IMG/VR virus record: IMGVR_UViG_3300021964_011517
Span: 1 to 35,634 of that record
DNA length: 35,634 nucleotides
Reading direction: 5' to 3' (one strand)
Origin: a virus
In this document: piece by piece, positions 7,582-16,507 of the stretch
How the letters are laid out: each line of letters starts with the position of its first letter
Numbering within the stretch: position 1 is the stretch's first letter
Notes under the pieces: model-generated
Seen by the model: the letters and a program-made list of their open reading frames with translations, nothing else
Database searches by the model: none
Told to the model about the DNA's origin: nothing
Position numbers and translations under genes: made by a program

Positions 7582-8581
7582 AACTGTTTAAGTGTTTGAA
7601 ATTATATAACCATTTTTTTACATCCCTGATAACTGCGTAAATATAATCTTTCTCTGCAAATTCTGCAATAATATCTTCATTTAGTTTTGGAACACCTTCT
7701 AATATCAAAGAGTCTAAATTATCCTTGTGTGATTGATGAATTAGAGGATCTAAAAGGTTCATTACTTTATGTTGCTTTCTTATCTCCTCTTCAGTTAGTA
7801 TTATTTTTGAATATAAAGGCTTTTCTTGCAACTTCTCTGCACAAACCTCCAGTAACGTATCTATAGTGAAAACTCTCTCTAGAAGCTCTGGAAATAGCTT
7901 GGTAACTCCTTTTGGTCCTATACCACGAACTCCTTCAACATTATCTGATTTATCACCAACCAAAGTTTTATAGATTATAAAATTTTCTGGTAGGATACAA
8001 TAATCATTTTTTATTCTTTCTGGTGTATAAAAGATTTTTTCTATAGGTCTATAGACAGTTATCCTTTCATTTACAACTTGAAGAAAGTCTCTATCTGATG
8101 AGACTATAACACATTTTTTAGTTAGAGATTGTGCTAAATAGGAGATAGCATCATCTGCTTCTATTCCATTAATAATAATTGTTTTAACAGGAAGAAACTT
8201 TAAATATTCAATAATTCTACCTAGCTGTTCTAATTTAGCTTCATGCTCCTCATCTCCAGATCTGTATAAAAACTTGTTTGTTATTTTTCTAGTTCCCCTG
8301 CCCTTTTTATAATTTGTAAGAACTCTTTTCTTTCTATTGGTAGATTCAGCCCCATCAAAGAAAACATATACTTCTGTAGCTTTTATCAAAGAAATCATTC
8401 TACCAAGTGAATTTAAAAAACCACCTAATCCTCCTACATGTCCTCCATTAGGATTAAGTGTGTTTATGGCAGAGAAATTCCTGAAAAAAAGATTCAATCC
8501 ATCAACAAGGAGAACCCTCTCTTCTCTAATTTCACTACCTTCTTGAACTTGATCTAATAAGCTAAGAAGTTTCTTTTTCAT
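7565..8581 (-). CDS. 5'-3' exonuclease / RNase H of the FEN family
   Basis: 338 residues. The FEN/PIN-like nuclease core is recognisable from its acidic clusters: LLVDGLNLFF (Asp27), VYVFFDGAEST, GIEADDAISYLA, and VSSDRDFLQVV. A helix-hairpin-like region GDKSDNVEGVRGIGPKG follows (near 220). A basic stretch, NRKKRVLTNYKKGRGTRK, lies where the helical arch of these enzymes binds DNA. The T4 counterpart (Rnh) removes RNA primers from lagging-strand fragments. Having a separate gene fits the absence of such a domain from the encoded polymerase. Its start follows the uvsX-like gene directly, with no gap, and its end overlaps the helicase start. Confidence 0.88.
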   Translation of the reverse strand: MKKKLLSLLDQVQEGSEIREERVLLVDGLNLFFRNFSAINTLNPNGGHVGGLGGFLNSLGRMISLIKATEVYVFFDGAESTNRKKRVLTNYKKGRGTRKITNKFLYRSGDEEHEAKLEQLGRIIEYLKFLPVKTIIINGIEADDAISYLAQSLTKKCVIVSSDRDFLQVVNERITVYRPIEKIFYTPERIKNDYCILPENFIIYKTLVGDKSDNVEGVRGIGPKGVTKLFPELLERVFTIDTLLEVCAEKLQEKPLYSKIILTEEEIRKQHKVMNLLDPLIHQSHKDNLDSLILEGVPKLNEDIIAEFAEKDYIYAVIRDVKKWLYNFKHLNSYGKES

Positions 8582-9655
8582 CTATTCTGGCTCTTTTTCG
8601 TAAGCTGGTGCCTGAATCGCTGCTTGTGGCTCTTCTTCTACTAGATCGAAGTTTGAACCTCCCATAATCTCTGCCCATTGATTTGAAAATTCTTTCTTAT
8701 AGTTTTTCAGATCTGAATCAGAATCTTTTATAAACCCATGGGGAGTCATGATTAGTTTTCCTCTAGTAGTTATTCCATTGATATGGTTTTTATCAATCTG
8801 GATATTTACCCTTTTAGCAAACTCTACCTGTTTACCCTCTTTGATTGCTTTTACTTTTGATGTACCTGCATTTGTTATATTACCAAAAGTGATTACAAAT
8901 GTTGAATCATACCACATTGCCATTCCTCCCTTGTTTTGAAGTTTGGGTTGTCCCATTGGTGATTCAGCTTTCATAGTCCATACTTTGTTTATTGCAACTA
9001 AAGTATTTGTGTAAGGATATGATTCTTTTCTAGATAAGGTAATTCTTTGATTTACATTATTACCAAATTGAGTAGACATAGCTCCAGCATTCCATTCGTT
9101 ATTATTCTTATTTGATGTGATAGAAAGTTCACAAGGAACTGATCCCACACTATCCCAAAAGAACATCAAATCATATGGAAGATCTCCAGCTTTCTGATCA
9201 TCAAGTAAATCTCCAATGAATGTAGCTACATCTTCAATACTGTTTATATTTTGTCTATCAACATAAATGAAGAATCCATCATAATCTACAATCTCTCCAG
9301 TCTCCTCATCAACTACTTCATTGACTTCAAATCCCATATCTATGGCATGTTGCCAATTCCATTTCATCTCTGTTATAATGAACACTGGTAAAATGCCTCT
9401 CTTCTGAGCAGATACTGCTCCTTCAATCATAGCAGTTGTCTTGCCAGTATCACTATGACCTCTCATAATAACTATGTGTCCAAGGGGGATACCTGGTATA
9501 GATGTTACGTCAGAAAAAGCATCTGATAGTGGGATCCACTTCTGTTCTTTATATTTTGAAACTGCTGAGATTCCCTTTTTCTCTCTATACTTGTTAAGAC
9601 TAAAGTTTTGTTTAGAGACTGCAGCAGCAGCTTGTGTTAGTGATTTCTTTGCCAT
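8582..9655 (-). CDS. uvsX: RecA-like recombinase, UvsX type
   Basis: 357 residues. The ATPase core has Walker A GHSDTGKTT at 66-74 and a Walker B-like strand DLMFFWDSVGS. A glutamine/asparagine-rich switch region follows, with MSTQFGNNVNQRI. The C-terminus is acidic and Pro/Glu-rich. In T4-like phages UvsX forms the strand-exchange filament that drives recombination-dependent replication, displacing gp32. The adjacent SSB gene fits that partnership. No UvsY mediator gene is visible here. The gene starts 5 bases after the SSB stop. Confidence 0.9.
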   Translation of the reverse strand: MAKKSLTQAAAAVSKQNFSLNKYREKKGISAVSKYKEQKWIPLSDAFSDVTSIPGIPLGHIVIMRGHSDTGKTTAMIEGAVSAQKRGILPVFIITEMKWNWQHAIDMGFEVNEVVDEETGEIVDYDGFFIYVDRQNINSIEDVATFIGDLLDDQKAGDLPYDLMFFWDSVGSVPCELSITSNKNNNEWNAGAMSTQFGNNVNQRITLSRKESYPYTNTLVAINKVWTMKAESPMGQPKLQNKGGMAMWYDSTFVITFGNITNAGTSKVKAIKEGKQVEFAKRVNIQIDKNHINGITTRGKLIMTPHGFIKDSDSDLKNYKKEFSNQWAEIMGGSNFDLVEEEPQAAIQAPAYEKEPE

Positions 9656-9660
9656 GTATT

Positions 9661-10533
9661 CTAATTAAAAGGTAAATCGTTGAATGGATCTTCTTCCACT
9701 GTTTCCTCTTCTTCAATTTCTTGTTTTGGAGCAGCCTTATGAACACTAGAATAATCAGTACCAGTTTTTTCTTCTGTAGGTTCTTTGTTTTCTTCTCCTA
9801 CAAATGGAGCTAAAACTTGATTCACTATCTCTTTAAGTTCATTAAATGATTTTCTAGAAAACTGCTCAATGAGATCTGGATGATTGTTCATTATGCTTTT
9901 AATGCCCTCTTCTGTTTCTGTAAGTGGTTTTTCTTTCCCTACTTCAAATTTAGTTTGCTTGTAACTTCCAAGATCCTCGATCCAAACTCTCATGTCTCTA
10001 CCTTTATTAGGATCATATATTAAGTTTCCATCAACCTCTATTCGGTCTAAGATAAGTCCAAGAAGTTTTTCAGATACACCCCAATACTGTACACCTTCAG
10101 ATTCTTTACCTCTCACAATAATAGGAATATAATATTTCGTAGAAGGTCTAAGTTTGTAAAGAATCTTGTTTTTTATTTCAGCATCTAAATTAGCATATTC
10201 ATCAGAATTCTCAGATGTAAAAATGTCTGTAAACATCTCAATAGGATCAGACTCATTATAACTTGTAGGTGATAGAATAGATATATTTACTGTTCTCTCA
10301 CCAAGTTGCTCTGTAACTCCTGTATTGAAGTAAAATTTTAGTTCATTTATTGGTGGTTCTCCTGAAGGATCTGGAACAATACGAATAATCTGAGTCTCAT
10401 TTAAACGAGGTCTCCATAAGGCTCTTGATTGTTTTTGTGTTGGTTGTGTATTTCCTTGAATCTTTTGACGAAACTTAGCAAGCTTGTCCAGCTGATTCTG
10501 CTGATTAAACGAATAACTCATAATTGATAACAT
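9661..10533 (-). CDS. Single-stranded DNA binding protein, gp32-like
   Basis: 290 residues. The N-terminal basic segment (DKLAKFRQKIQG) corresponds to the cooperativity region of gp32. The central part (about 50-190) reads as an OB-fold with many aromatic residues (YFNTGVTEQLG, KYYIPIIVRG). The tail is strongly acidic and ends EEDPFNDLPFN, like the protein-docking tails of SSBs. I see no His-Cys zinc site as in T4 gp32. Two starts are possible: ATG at 10533, or ATG four codons later at 10521, giving MSYSF. The second has the AATTATG context common in this genome and may be the true one. The gene sits beside uvsX, as expected for the recombination machinery. Confidence 0.85.
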   Translation of the reverse strand: MLSIMSYSFNQQNQLDKLAKFRQKIQGNTQPTQKQSRALWRPRLNETQIIRIVPDPSGEPPINELKFYFNTGVTEQLGERTVNISILSPTSYNESDPIEMFTDIFTSENSDEYANLDAEIKNKILYKLRPSTKYYIPIIVRGKESEGVQYWGVSEKLLGLILDRIEVDGNLIYDPNKGRDMRVWIEDLGSYKQTKFEVGKEKPLTETEEGIKSIMNNHPDLIEQFSRKSFNELKEIVNQVLAPFVGEENKEPTEEKTGTDYSSVHKAAPKQEIEEEETVEEDPFNDLPFN

Positions 10534-10563
10534 TTAAATTAAAACTTATTATATAAAAACTTT

Positions 10564-11037
10564 TTACAATTCCAAAATTTTGTGAACTTTTGTGTTCAAC
10601 TGTTTTAAGGAATTGTGTTGTGTGAGGAGAATACAATTTCTATAGTGATTCCACTCAACTTTATAATTTACATCTACTACACCATTGTTTAATCCCTTGA
10701 TCAATTCATTCAAAGCATTAATTGTATATAATGTATTAGATTCTTTCTTTCTATGTAATAATATTGTATTGCTTGGAATTGAGTCAACATTACCATTGTC
10801 TACATTGTAAGTTATGACTAATTCATCAGTATCTAAAATCTCAAGTACGAAAATTTTGTTAAATCTTATATCGTAAGTGGATCTGATATCTGCTACTAGT
10901 TCCTCTAACTCACTTTCTGTAGTAAATGTGGCAAATAGCTTATTATTTATGTCTGGCATGTTATCGATAGTATTAAAATCATAACTACTATGATTATAAA
11001 TATCCAGAACCCTATCTAAAGTCGTAATCATATCCAC
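10564..11037 (-). CDS. Hypothetical protein between polymerase and SSB genes
   Basis: 157 residues, acidic in the N-terminal half, with mixed alpha/beta predicted character and no membrane segment. I do not recognise it. Visible features are a low-complexity LDIYNHSSYDFNTIDN start, a strand pair FVLEILDTDELVITYNV, and a C-terminal helix. A second ATG (MITT) lies two codons in. Its first 26 bases overlap the end of the polymerase gene in another frame. The SSB gene precedes none of its coding, as it follows 30 bases after this stop. Its location suggests a replication accessory role, but nothing in the sequence shows one. Confidence 0.75.
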   Translation of the reverse strand: MDMITTLDRVLDIYNHSSYDFNTIDNMPDINNKLFATFTTESELEELVADIRSTYDIRFNKIFVLEILDTDELVITYNVDNGNVDSIPSNTILLHRKKESNTLYTINALNELIKGLNNGVVDVNYKVEWNHYRNCILLTQHNSLKQLNTKVHKILEL

Positions 11038-12280
11038 TCTTTATCGATGTTTTAAATTTATATTTCTTAAATACATTATTTATTTCTTCTAATAATTTTT
11101 CTTCTCCTGATTTTACATCAAATAGAAAACTATCATAAACAGTCAAAACAATCTGTGTATATCTGTTTTCTAGTACTTTCTGTATGTCAGAAAGAATCTG
11201 AACGTTCAATGAACTCTCAGTTGCTTGTAAAAAATAGTTGAATAATTTCTCTTTACTTATATTTCCTAAGTTGCTTTTGTAGAACCTATAACCACTTATT
11301 GGTTCTTCTAAATAACCTTTTGATTCGAAAGAACTCTTTAATTCATCCTGTTTTTGTAACAACAATTTAAAATACCTCAAATCTTTATATTTTGCAAATA
11401 TTCGACCATAAAATTGCTGAAATGTTATTTCTTTAGCTTTTTCTCTACTGGTTTTGTACATGTTAGCAAAATCTTGGTGAACATCATTACTTTTAAACTC
11501 ATATCCAATCAAGTGTGAAACTATCATAGGATGATAAGCTGTTATGTCAAATTCGACAAAATAATCATTCTTTGGTACAAAACTAGCTCTTTCTCCTGTC
11601 TTTTTGTTTAATGCAGCATAGTTCACCCCTCCAAACTTATTTGAAGGCCTTGTAGTTGTTGTATTTAAGTTATATTGAGTGTATACCCAGGGCTTTGGTC
11701 TATTGTAAAAATGCTTGAAGAACTTATCCACATCGATTCCAATTGAATTTCTCTCGATGTTGTAGTATACCAATGAAACTCTTTTGTTATAGAATTGCTC
11801 ATACTTAGTGTCGTGCTTCTTTATCTTATCTTTGAGTTGTTCATATTTGGCTTCGCAATATTGATAATGCTTGACAATAGGGACAATCTTGTTGACGTTC
11901 TGCTGGTTTGGGTATTTTTTATAAAAAATCTTGTGAGTATCTGTGAGATCCACACTATTGTCTTCAGCAGATAATATAAAATCGTGAAGGTTGTCCAGAT
12001 GAAAATAATGCCAAAAAGATTTCTTATCTGAAGTAAATAGAACTTCAAACTTTTGAAAAATTTCGACAACTTGTTTTTTACTGACATTGAACCCCTCTGT
12101 ATGATTTAAAGGCATCATATAGCCTTTAGTTGCTTCTAGTGGTCTTATATAAATAACACAAGGGTTATTTTCTGCTGGATGTAAGTTATGATCAATACCA
12201 ATAACTTCTACAAATGCTTTCTTATAACCACTTCCACGTAACCACGATAGTTGAAAATCACTTTCTACTAACCAATACAT
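11012..12280 (-). CDS. Short family-A DNA polymerase
   Basis: 422 residues. The polymerase half shows the family-A motifs in order: TTTTRPSNKFGGVN (T-x-R, R211), motif A VEFDITAYHPMI (Asp245), motif B R279-x3-K283-x7-Y291-G292, motif 6 QATESSLN, and motif C VYDSF (Asp383, with Ser where most have Glu). The first about 120 residues have a layout reminiscent of a 3'-5' exonuclease domain (PLEATKGYMMPLNH, then KKSFWHYFHLDNLHDF), but none of the usual exonuclease acids are evident. At 422 residues it is far below the usual size (600-900). Most T4-like phages use the family-B gp43 instead. It may be the replicase, with proofreading elsewhere or absent. Confidence 0.85.
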   Translation of the reverse strand: MYWLVESDFQLSWLRGSGYKKAFVEVIGIDHNLHPAENNPCVIYIRPLEATKGYMMPLNHTEGFNVSKKQVVEIFQKFEVLFTSDKKSFWHYFHLDNLHDFILSAEDNSVDLTDTHKIFYKKYPNQQNVNKIVPIVKHYQYCEAKYEQLKDKIKKHDTKYEQFYNKRVSLVYYNIERNSIGIDVDKFFKHFYNRPKPWVYTQYNLNTTTTRPSNKFGGVNYAALNKKTGERASFVPKNDYFVEFDITAYHPMIVSHLIGYEFKSNDVHQDFANMYKTSREKAKEITFQQFYGRIFAKYKDLRYFKLLLQKQDELKSSFESKGYLEEPISGYRFYKSNLGNISKEKLFNYFLQATESSLNVQILSDIQKVLENRYTQIVLTVYDSFLFDVKSGEEKLLEEINNVFKKYKFKTSIKSGYDYDFR

Positions 12281-12305
12281 AAAACCTATTTACAAACATT
12301 ATATA

Positions 12306-12899
12306 CTATTCCTGGTAATATTGCAAATAATTCTCTTTGAAAATTTTACTAAACCCAGGTAAATTTTGTTGTTGTTGTGTCAAAAGTACTATGTTTCTGT
12401 TGGTTTTAAAAACTTCTTGTTTATCTCCTGTAAGTTGCCATGGTAGTGATATACCATTATAAAGCTGCCAAAGGACAGAATCCTTTTGTCCTATAATGTT
12501 GTTATAATCACTTTTGGATATCTCATAATAGATACTCTGGTTTGCTTTCTTTGTGAAGTATCTTTGAAACTCCCCAGTATCGTACTGCCCCTGAGTAGGA
12601 GCAGCTTGATACCTTGAGGGTATATTACCAGGCTTTTGATTTGTTATCTTAGGATTATAATCTGTTACCCAATTTACTGATGTGTCTAGTGGATCTGCTA
12701 CGTCTGTTACAGGTTCTGATGCAGTTTGTGTTATAAGAGCAACTGTTGGTTTTTCTTGTGGTATTTTTCCTGTGAAAGCTTGGTTTCTAGAATTTAACCA
12801 ATAAAAACCTACATAAGCTTCTTTTGTATCAGATCTTACATATTCGTCACCATTGGTGTACTGATTCGTCTTTATTTTAGATTTTGGATAATAAGCCAT
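12306..12899 (-). CDS. Hypothetical protein, probably virion-associated
   Basis: 197 residues, rich in Gln, Asn, Tyr and Thr, with a disordered Pro/Thr/Gln-rich middle (about 45-110). There is no signal peptide or membrane segment. The N-terminus has YTNGDEYVRSDTKEAYVGFYW. I recognise no family. It begins 3 bases after the hub protein stop and is the last gene of the tail block before the polymerase, so a role in the baseplate or virion is the reasonable guess. The gap of 25 bases to the polymerase gene has no terminator. Confidence 0.75.
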   Translation of the reverse strand: MAYYPKSKIKTNQYTNGDEYVRSDTKEAYVGFYWLNSRNQAFTGKIPQEKPTVALITQTASEPVTDVADPLDTSVNWVTDYNPKITNQKPGNIPSRYQAAPTQGQYDTGEFQRYFTKKANQSIYYEISKSDYNNIIGQKDSVLWQLYNGISLPWQLTGDKQEVFKTNRNIVLLTQQQQNLPGFSKIFKENYLQYYQE

Positions 12900-12902
12900 T
12901 TA

Positions 12903-15900
12903 CTATTTCTCTAATGAATATTTTAAATCTTGTGGGTTTATTGCTTTATTTAACTTTTCTACTCCATAATGTATATGGTTTGTAACACCTTGATAGTTTT
13001 TTTGAAGGTCTACTTGTATAGCGTTACCTATAAAATTGCCTTTTTTAACTTGTTGTCCATATAATTTTTTCTCAGGAGCAAAATAAAATATTTTTACTAC
13101 ATATCCTGTATACTTTCCTGTTCCTATAATTTTAGCTCCAGGCAAAACTGAATCTTTATCCGATTTCCAAAAAAGTAATCTTCCATCTATAGGAGCAAAA
13201 ACTTGAGTCCCCCTTCCTGAATAAAGTGATGATAATAATGCTGTTGTTGGTGCGACAGTACCAGTTTGTGTTGGTAAATTAGCATTATTTTTATTTGTAG
13301 CAGTGTTTGGATACTCGGCAAAAATATTTATATCTCTAGATGGGGGTACTACTGTTGATAAATCAATCCCTTCATGAGTCCTTCTATTTTTCTTGCTTGT
13401 ACTTCTAGGTGCACCAAAAGATCCTGCACCTTGATCATCATTTCTAATATTTAAACTAAGATTTCCTAAAGGTGGAAAGAAAGTTAAATCTTCATCTTCT
13501 TCTGGTGTTTCTTGATTTTGTTGTTCTGAAGCCTGTTCTTCTTCTTTTGCAAGTATCTCATTAACTGCTTCTATATCAGTTTTAGCCACATTTGGCTTTG
13601 AAATCGCTCTAATTTCAGTTTCCCATGCGTTATTTGAAATTCTATGTGTTACATTCATTATCACAAAATCTATGACTTCTGGGTACGGTTTTGGTAAAAA
13701 TTCTGAATCTATTGATAGTTGGTTATAGATTTTTATACCTGATATTCCATCTAGAGTTAAATTTATATCTATAGGTATAAAACCTAATGTTGTTGAAGCA
13801 AGTGAGCTTCCTATTTCCTTTTCTAAAAAAACTTTACTTGCTCCTAAAAATTTCTGTAGAGCAGATGATAATCTTGCTTCTCTTTTACCTTCACTATTAA
13901 ATTCAAAATATTTAAAATGTTTTGTATCAAATTCACCACCTTCAGTAATTGAATCTTCTGTTCCAAACATTATAGATAGAAGTTGAAAATATGTATCTCC
14001 AGCTTCTGATAGATTTTCTCTGGCTATTTCTATATCAGTTTGATCTTTTTTATCTTCAGGTTTTGATGAATCTGATGAGAAATCAGTACCTGAAAAATCT
14101 GGTGTTATAGGACCAACTCCTCCAGACTTGATAGCACCTTTTAAATAAGCACCAGCTATTTTTAACAAATCAGAAGACGAAATGTTTTTATTTGATTCAC
14201 CTGCTCTACATGATTCAATGAAAGGTTCAGTCTCTTCATCAGGATTGTTATCCGAACTTTTTTCTTGAAACCTATCTTTCAAACCTAAATTAAGATTCTC
14301 AAAAAATCCAGATACATTTGTTGTGTTTGTTCTATTAGAAGCAGCACCAATAGTTATTTGAGAGGCTAATTGATTTGATATTCTAGTATTAAATCTGAAG
14401 TTTTTTACAAAATTTGATTCTAAACTATCTGGATCATATCCAAAAACTTTGATTATGCCTTCCTTATCTTCTTCTTCTTTTTCAAACCTTTCCCCGTCTG
14501 TTCCTACTCTACTTTCTAATTTTGTGTCCCTTATGACCAATACGTTACCCTCTTGTATACCAACTCTTAAATCAACATAATTACCAAAACACTTATTTAC
14601 ATTAGTCAGAACTGTATTAAGTAAAGATAAAAGGTCAACGTCAACGGTATTTGAACTACCTAGTAAATTTTTAAAAGTATTTTCTAAAGTACCTATATTC
14701 AGGTATATATTCATAATTTTACCTAAATACGGATTATCTCCTACATTTATTGATCTAAAATTAGAAAAAAGCTTGTCGTGTGCATAGTTGCTGCCTATTT
14801 TCTTTTTTTCAAATTCCCCCAAAAAATCATTCTTTATGACACAGACACCAGGATTTGTAGATATAAAACCTGGAAATGTTCTCATATAATTTGTATCTGA
14901 TGTACTAACAGAAACCATTGGAAAAGTTTTACTTTGGTTTGTGATATGTGGAATTATATTCTTTTCCAACCACTCTAAAAAAGCCCCAAATCTTATATAA
15001 AGAGTATTTTGTGGCATGTCAATGTTAGGATCTAAAACATTCTCATATTCCTTTACATTTACGTAATCAGAATTATTTTCTTCACTATTAAAAGGATTAT
15101 TTTCTTCAAGGGTATTTTGAAGACAATATAAATAGTTTCTTACATCATCCTGATTTGCTTGTGTTTGTTCAGTTTCATTATTCTCAGTAAAGTTAGGTAC
15201 TGTATTCTTTTTGGTTAATGCATTTACCTTGAAGGATTCAACTACGTCTCCTAAATCTCTTAAAACAAGATCAATCTCATAGTACCCAGAAGGATGAAAT
15301 GTCCAATCAAAATTGACTACTCTGCCAAAAAAGGCATCATAGTTTCCTTGAAACTCTTCTCTTTTTTCCTCTATTTTTTGAAAAAAACCTAAATGAGTAA
15401 GTAATTCAGCAGGAGGATCAAACCATGTTCCATCATCTATTAAAGTTACTGTATCAACTCCTGTATATTTTAGTCTTGTATTTATCTGACCTGTTCCAAC
15501 TGATTTTGGTGCTGGGCCGATATTTGTTGAGCTAGTTTGATCAAGTTGACCTTCAGTACCAAATTCTCCAAAAGAACCCTGTCCAACTTCAACTGTACCT
15601 ACTGGTTTTCTCTTTTTTTCTGAGTTTTCAAAATACATGTTGTTACCCCATTCAACAAAAATTGTATAACCCAATCTTACATAAAGAAGTTCTAATATTT
15701 CAAATTGTAATTTATTATTTGCTCTTATTTTAAGTTGGCCAAATCTTATAGATCCTATATCATTGTGAGTCAATGTAAAATCTAAAATACCAGGCATCGG
15801 TTGTTGACCAAAATCTAGTCCTCCTATTCCATACAAAGAATTTGGCAAAGCATTTTCAACAAGCCCTGAAGTTTGTGGATTGTCAGATTTACTTGAATAT

Positions 15901-16205
15901 CCTCCTCTTAAATCTGTTGGATTATTATAATCTTGAATACCATTGAAAAGAACAAACTTTTTTGCTAGTTCTGTGCCTTTTAAGTTTCCATTTAATCCAA
16001 TATTTGTAAGTCTAGAAGAATCTTCTATAGAAACAGAAGAAGCACATTTAATCCATGAATTTTTAGAATTCAGATAGGCAATCTCCTCTGGAGTTCTTGT
16101 ATCTGAGCCTAAACCTGCACCATGGATTTTTTGTCGGATCTTTATCTGATCCTTAACATAATCTTTATAGGGTTCTCCAACTATAGAAGGATTGATATTT
16201 GCCAT
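12903..16205 (-). CDS. Baseplate hub protein with C-terminal M23 endopeptidase domain
   Basis: 1100 residues. Residues about 100-330 contain a hub-like beta region (GILDFTLTHNDIGSIRFGQL, LGYTIFVEWGN). A long middle follows, then an acidic linker near 880-910 (QQNQETPEEDEDL). The C-terminus (about 940-1100) is a lysostaphin-type M23 peptidase: H944-x3-D948 in THEGIDLS and H1077-x-H1079 in NHIHYGV. These are the zinc ligands and catalytic His. A 40-residue insertion follows the first motif. The domain should cut peptidoglycan cross-links as the tail enters the cell. This is the job that the gp5 lysozyme does in T4, so a different enzyme class fills the slot. The N-terminal gp27-like assignment is less certain than the peptidase. 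Confidence 0.88.
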   Translation of the reverse strand: MANINPSIVGEPYKDYVKDQIKIRQKIHGAGLGSDTRTPEEIAYLNSKNSWIKCASSVSIEDSSRLTNIGLNGNLKGTELAKKFVLFNGIQDYNNPTDLRGGYSSKSDNPQTSGLVENALPNSLYGIGGLDFGQQPMPGILDFTLTHNDIGSIRFGQLKIRANNKLQFEILELLYVRLGYTIFVEWGNNMYFENSEKKRKPVGTVEVGQGSFGEFGTEGQLDQTSSTNIGPAPKSVGTGQINTRLKYTGVDTVTLIDDGTWFDPPAELLTHLGFFQKIEEKREEFQGNYDAFFGRVVNFDWTFHPSGYYEIDLVLRDLGDVVESFKVNALTKKNTVPNFTENNETEQTQANQDDVRNYLYCLQNTLEENNPFNSEENNSDYVNVKEYENVLDPNIDMPQNTLYIRFGAFLEWLEKNIIPHITNQSKTFPMVSVSTSDTNYMRTFPGFISTNPGVCVIKNDFLGEFEKKKIGSNYAHDKLFSNFRSINVGDNPYLGKIMNIYLNIGTLENTFKNLLGSSNTVDVDLLSLLNTVLTNVNKCFGNYVDLRVGIQEGNVLVIRDTKLESRVGTDGERFEKEEEDKEGIIKVFGYDPDSLESNFVKNFRFNTRISNQLASQITIGAASNRTNTTNVSGFFENLNLGLKDRFQEKSSDNNPDEETEPFIESCRAGESNKNISSSDLLKIAGAYLKGAIKSGGVGPITPDFSGTDFSSDSSKPEDKKDQTDIEIARENLSEAGDTYFQLLSIMFGTEDSITEGGEFDTKHFKYFEFNSEGKREARLSSALQKFLGASKVFLEKEIGSSLASTTLGFIPIDINLTLDGISGIKIYNQLSIDSEFLPKPYPEVIDFVIMNVTHRISNNAWETEIRAISKPNVAKTDIEAVNEILAKEEEQASEQQNQETPEEDEDLTFFPPLGNLSLNIRNDDQGAGSFGAPRSTSKKNRRTHEGIDLSTVVPPSRDINIFAEYPNTATNKNNANLPTQTGTVAPTTALLSSLYSGRGTQVFAPIDGRLLFWKSDKDSVLPGAKIIGTGKYTGYVVKIFYFAPEKKLYGQQVKKGNFIGNAIQVDLQKNYQGVTNHIHYGVEKLNKAINPQDLKYSLEK

Positions 16206-16207
16206 AA

Positions 16208-16507
16208 CTATGCATTTGCTTTTTGGAAGTTTGAGATGATTCCAGTGATATTAGCTGGTATTCTTATTTGAATTCCTACTGGTGGGTAATAACTACTCTG
16301 ATCTGTTCCATAATTTGCTATTGAGATAGCCCACCATAAAGAAGGATCTTTATAATATTGATTAGCAAGAACGTCATATCGATCACCTTGGCCTGTTATT
16401 ACATACAAATCTTGATCAGAAAGTTTTACTTCAGGGTACCTTACAGTTCTATAGAATTCAGTTCCCTGTAAATTTATTCTTTTTTTTATGTTAGTATATC
16501 TTCCCAT
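16208..16507 (-). CDS. Baseplate wedge protein, gp53-like with LysM fold
   Basis: 99 residues. The segment LYVITGQGDRYDVLANQYYKDPSLWWAI followed by PPVGIQIRIP has the LysM-like pattern found in gp53-type baseplate proteins: strand, helix with D-x-L-A-N-x-Y-Y, Trp-Trp, and a closing strand after PVG. The start overlaps the stop of the preceding large gene as TAATG (16505-16509). The hub protein follows after 2 bases, so these three are one coupled block. In T4 gp53 joins the wedges to the hub; the same role is inferred here. Confidence 0.8.
   Translation of the reverse strand: MGRYTNIKKRINLQGTEFYRTVRYPEVKLSDQDLYVITGQGDRYDVLANQYYKDPSLWWAISIANYGTDQSSYYPPVGIQIRIPANITGIISNFQKANA

Noticed and set aside
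11821-12087. Second minus-strand frame of 88 codons inside the polymerase gene
   Set aside because: It overlaps the polymerase N-terminal coding part fully and has an unlikely composition; no start signal is seen.
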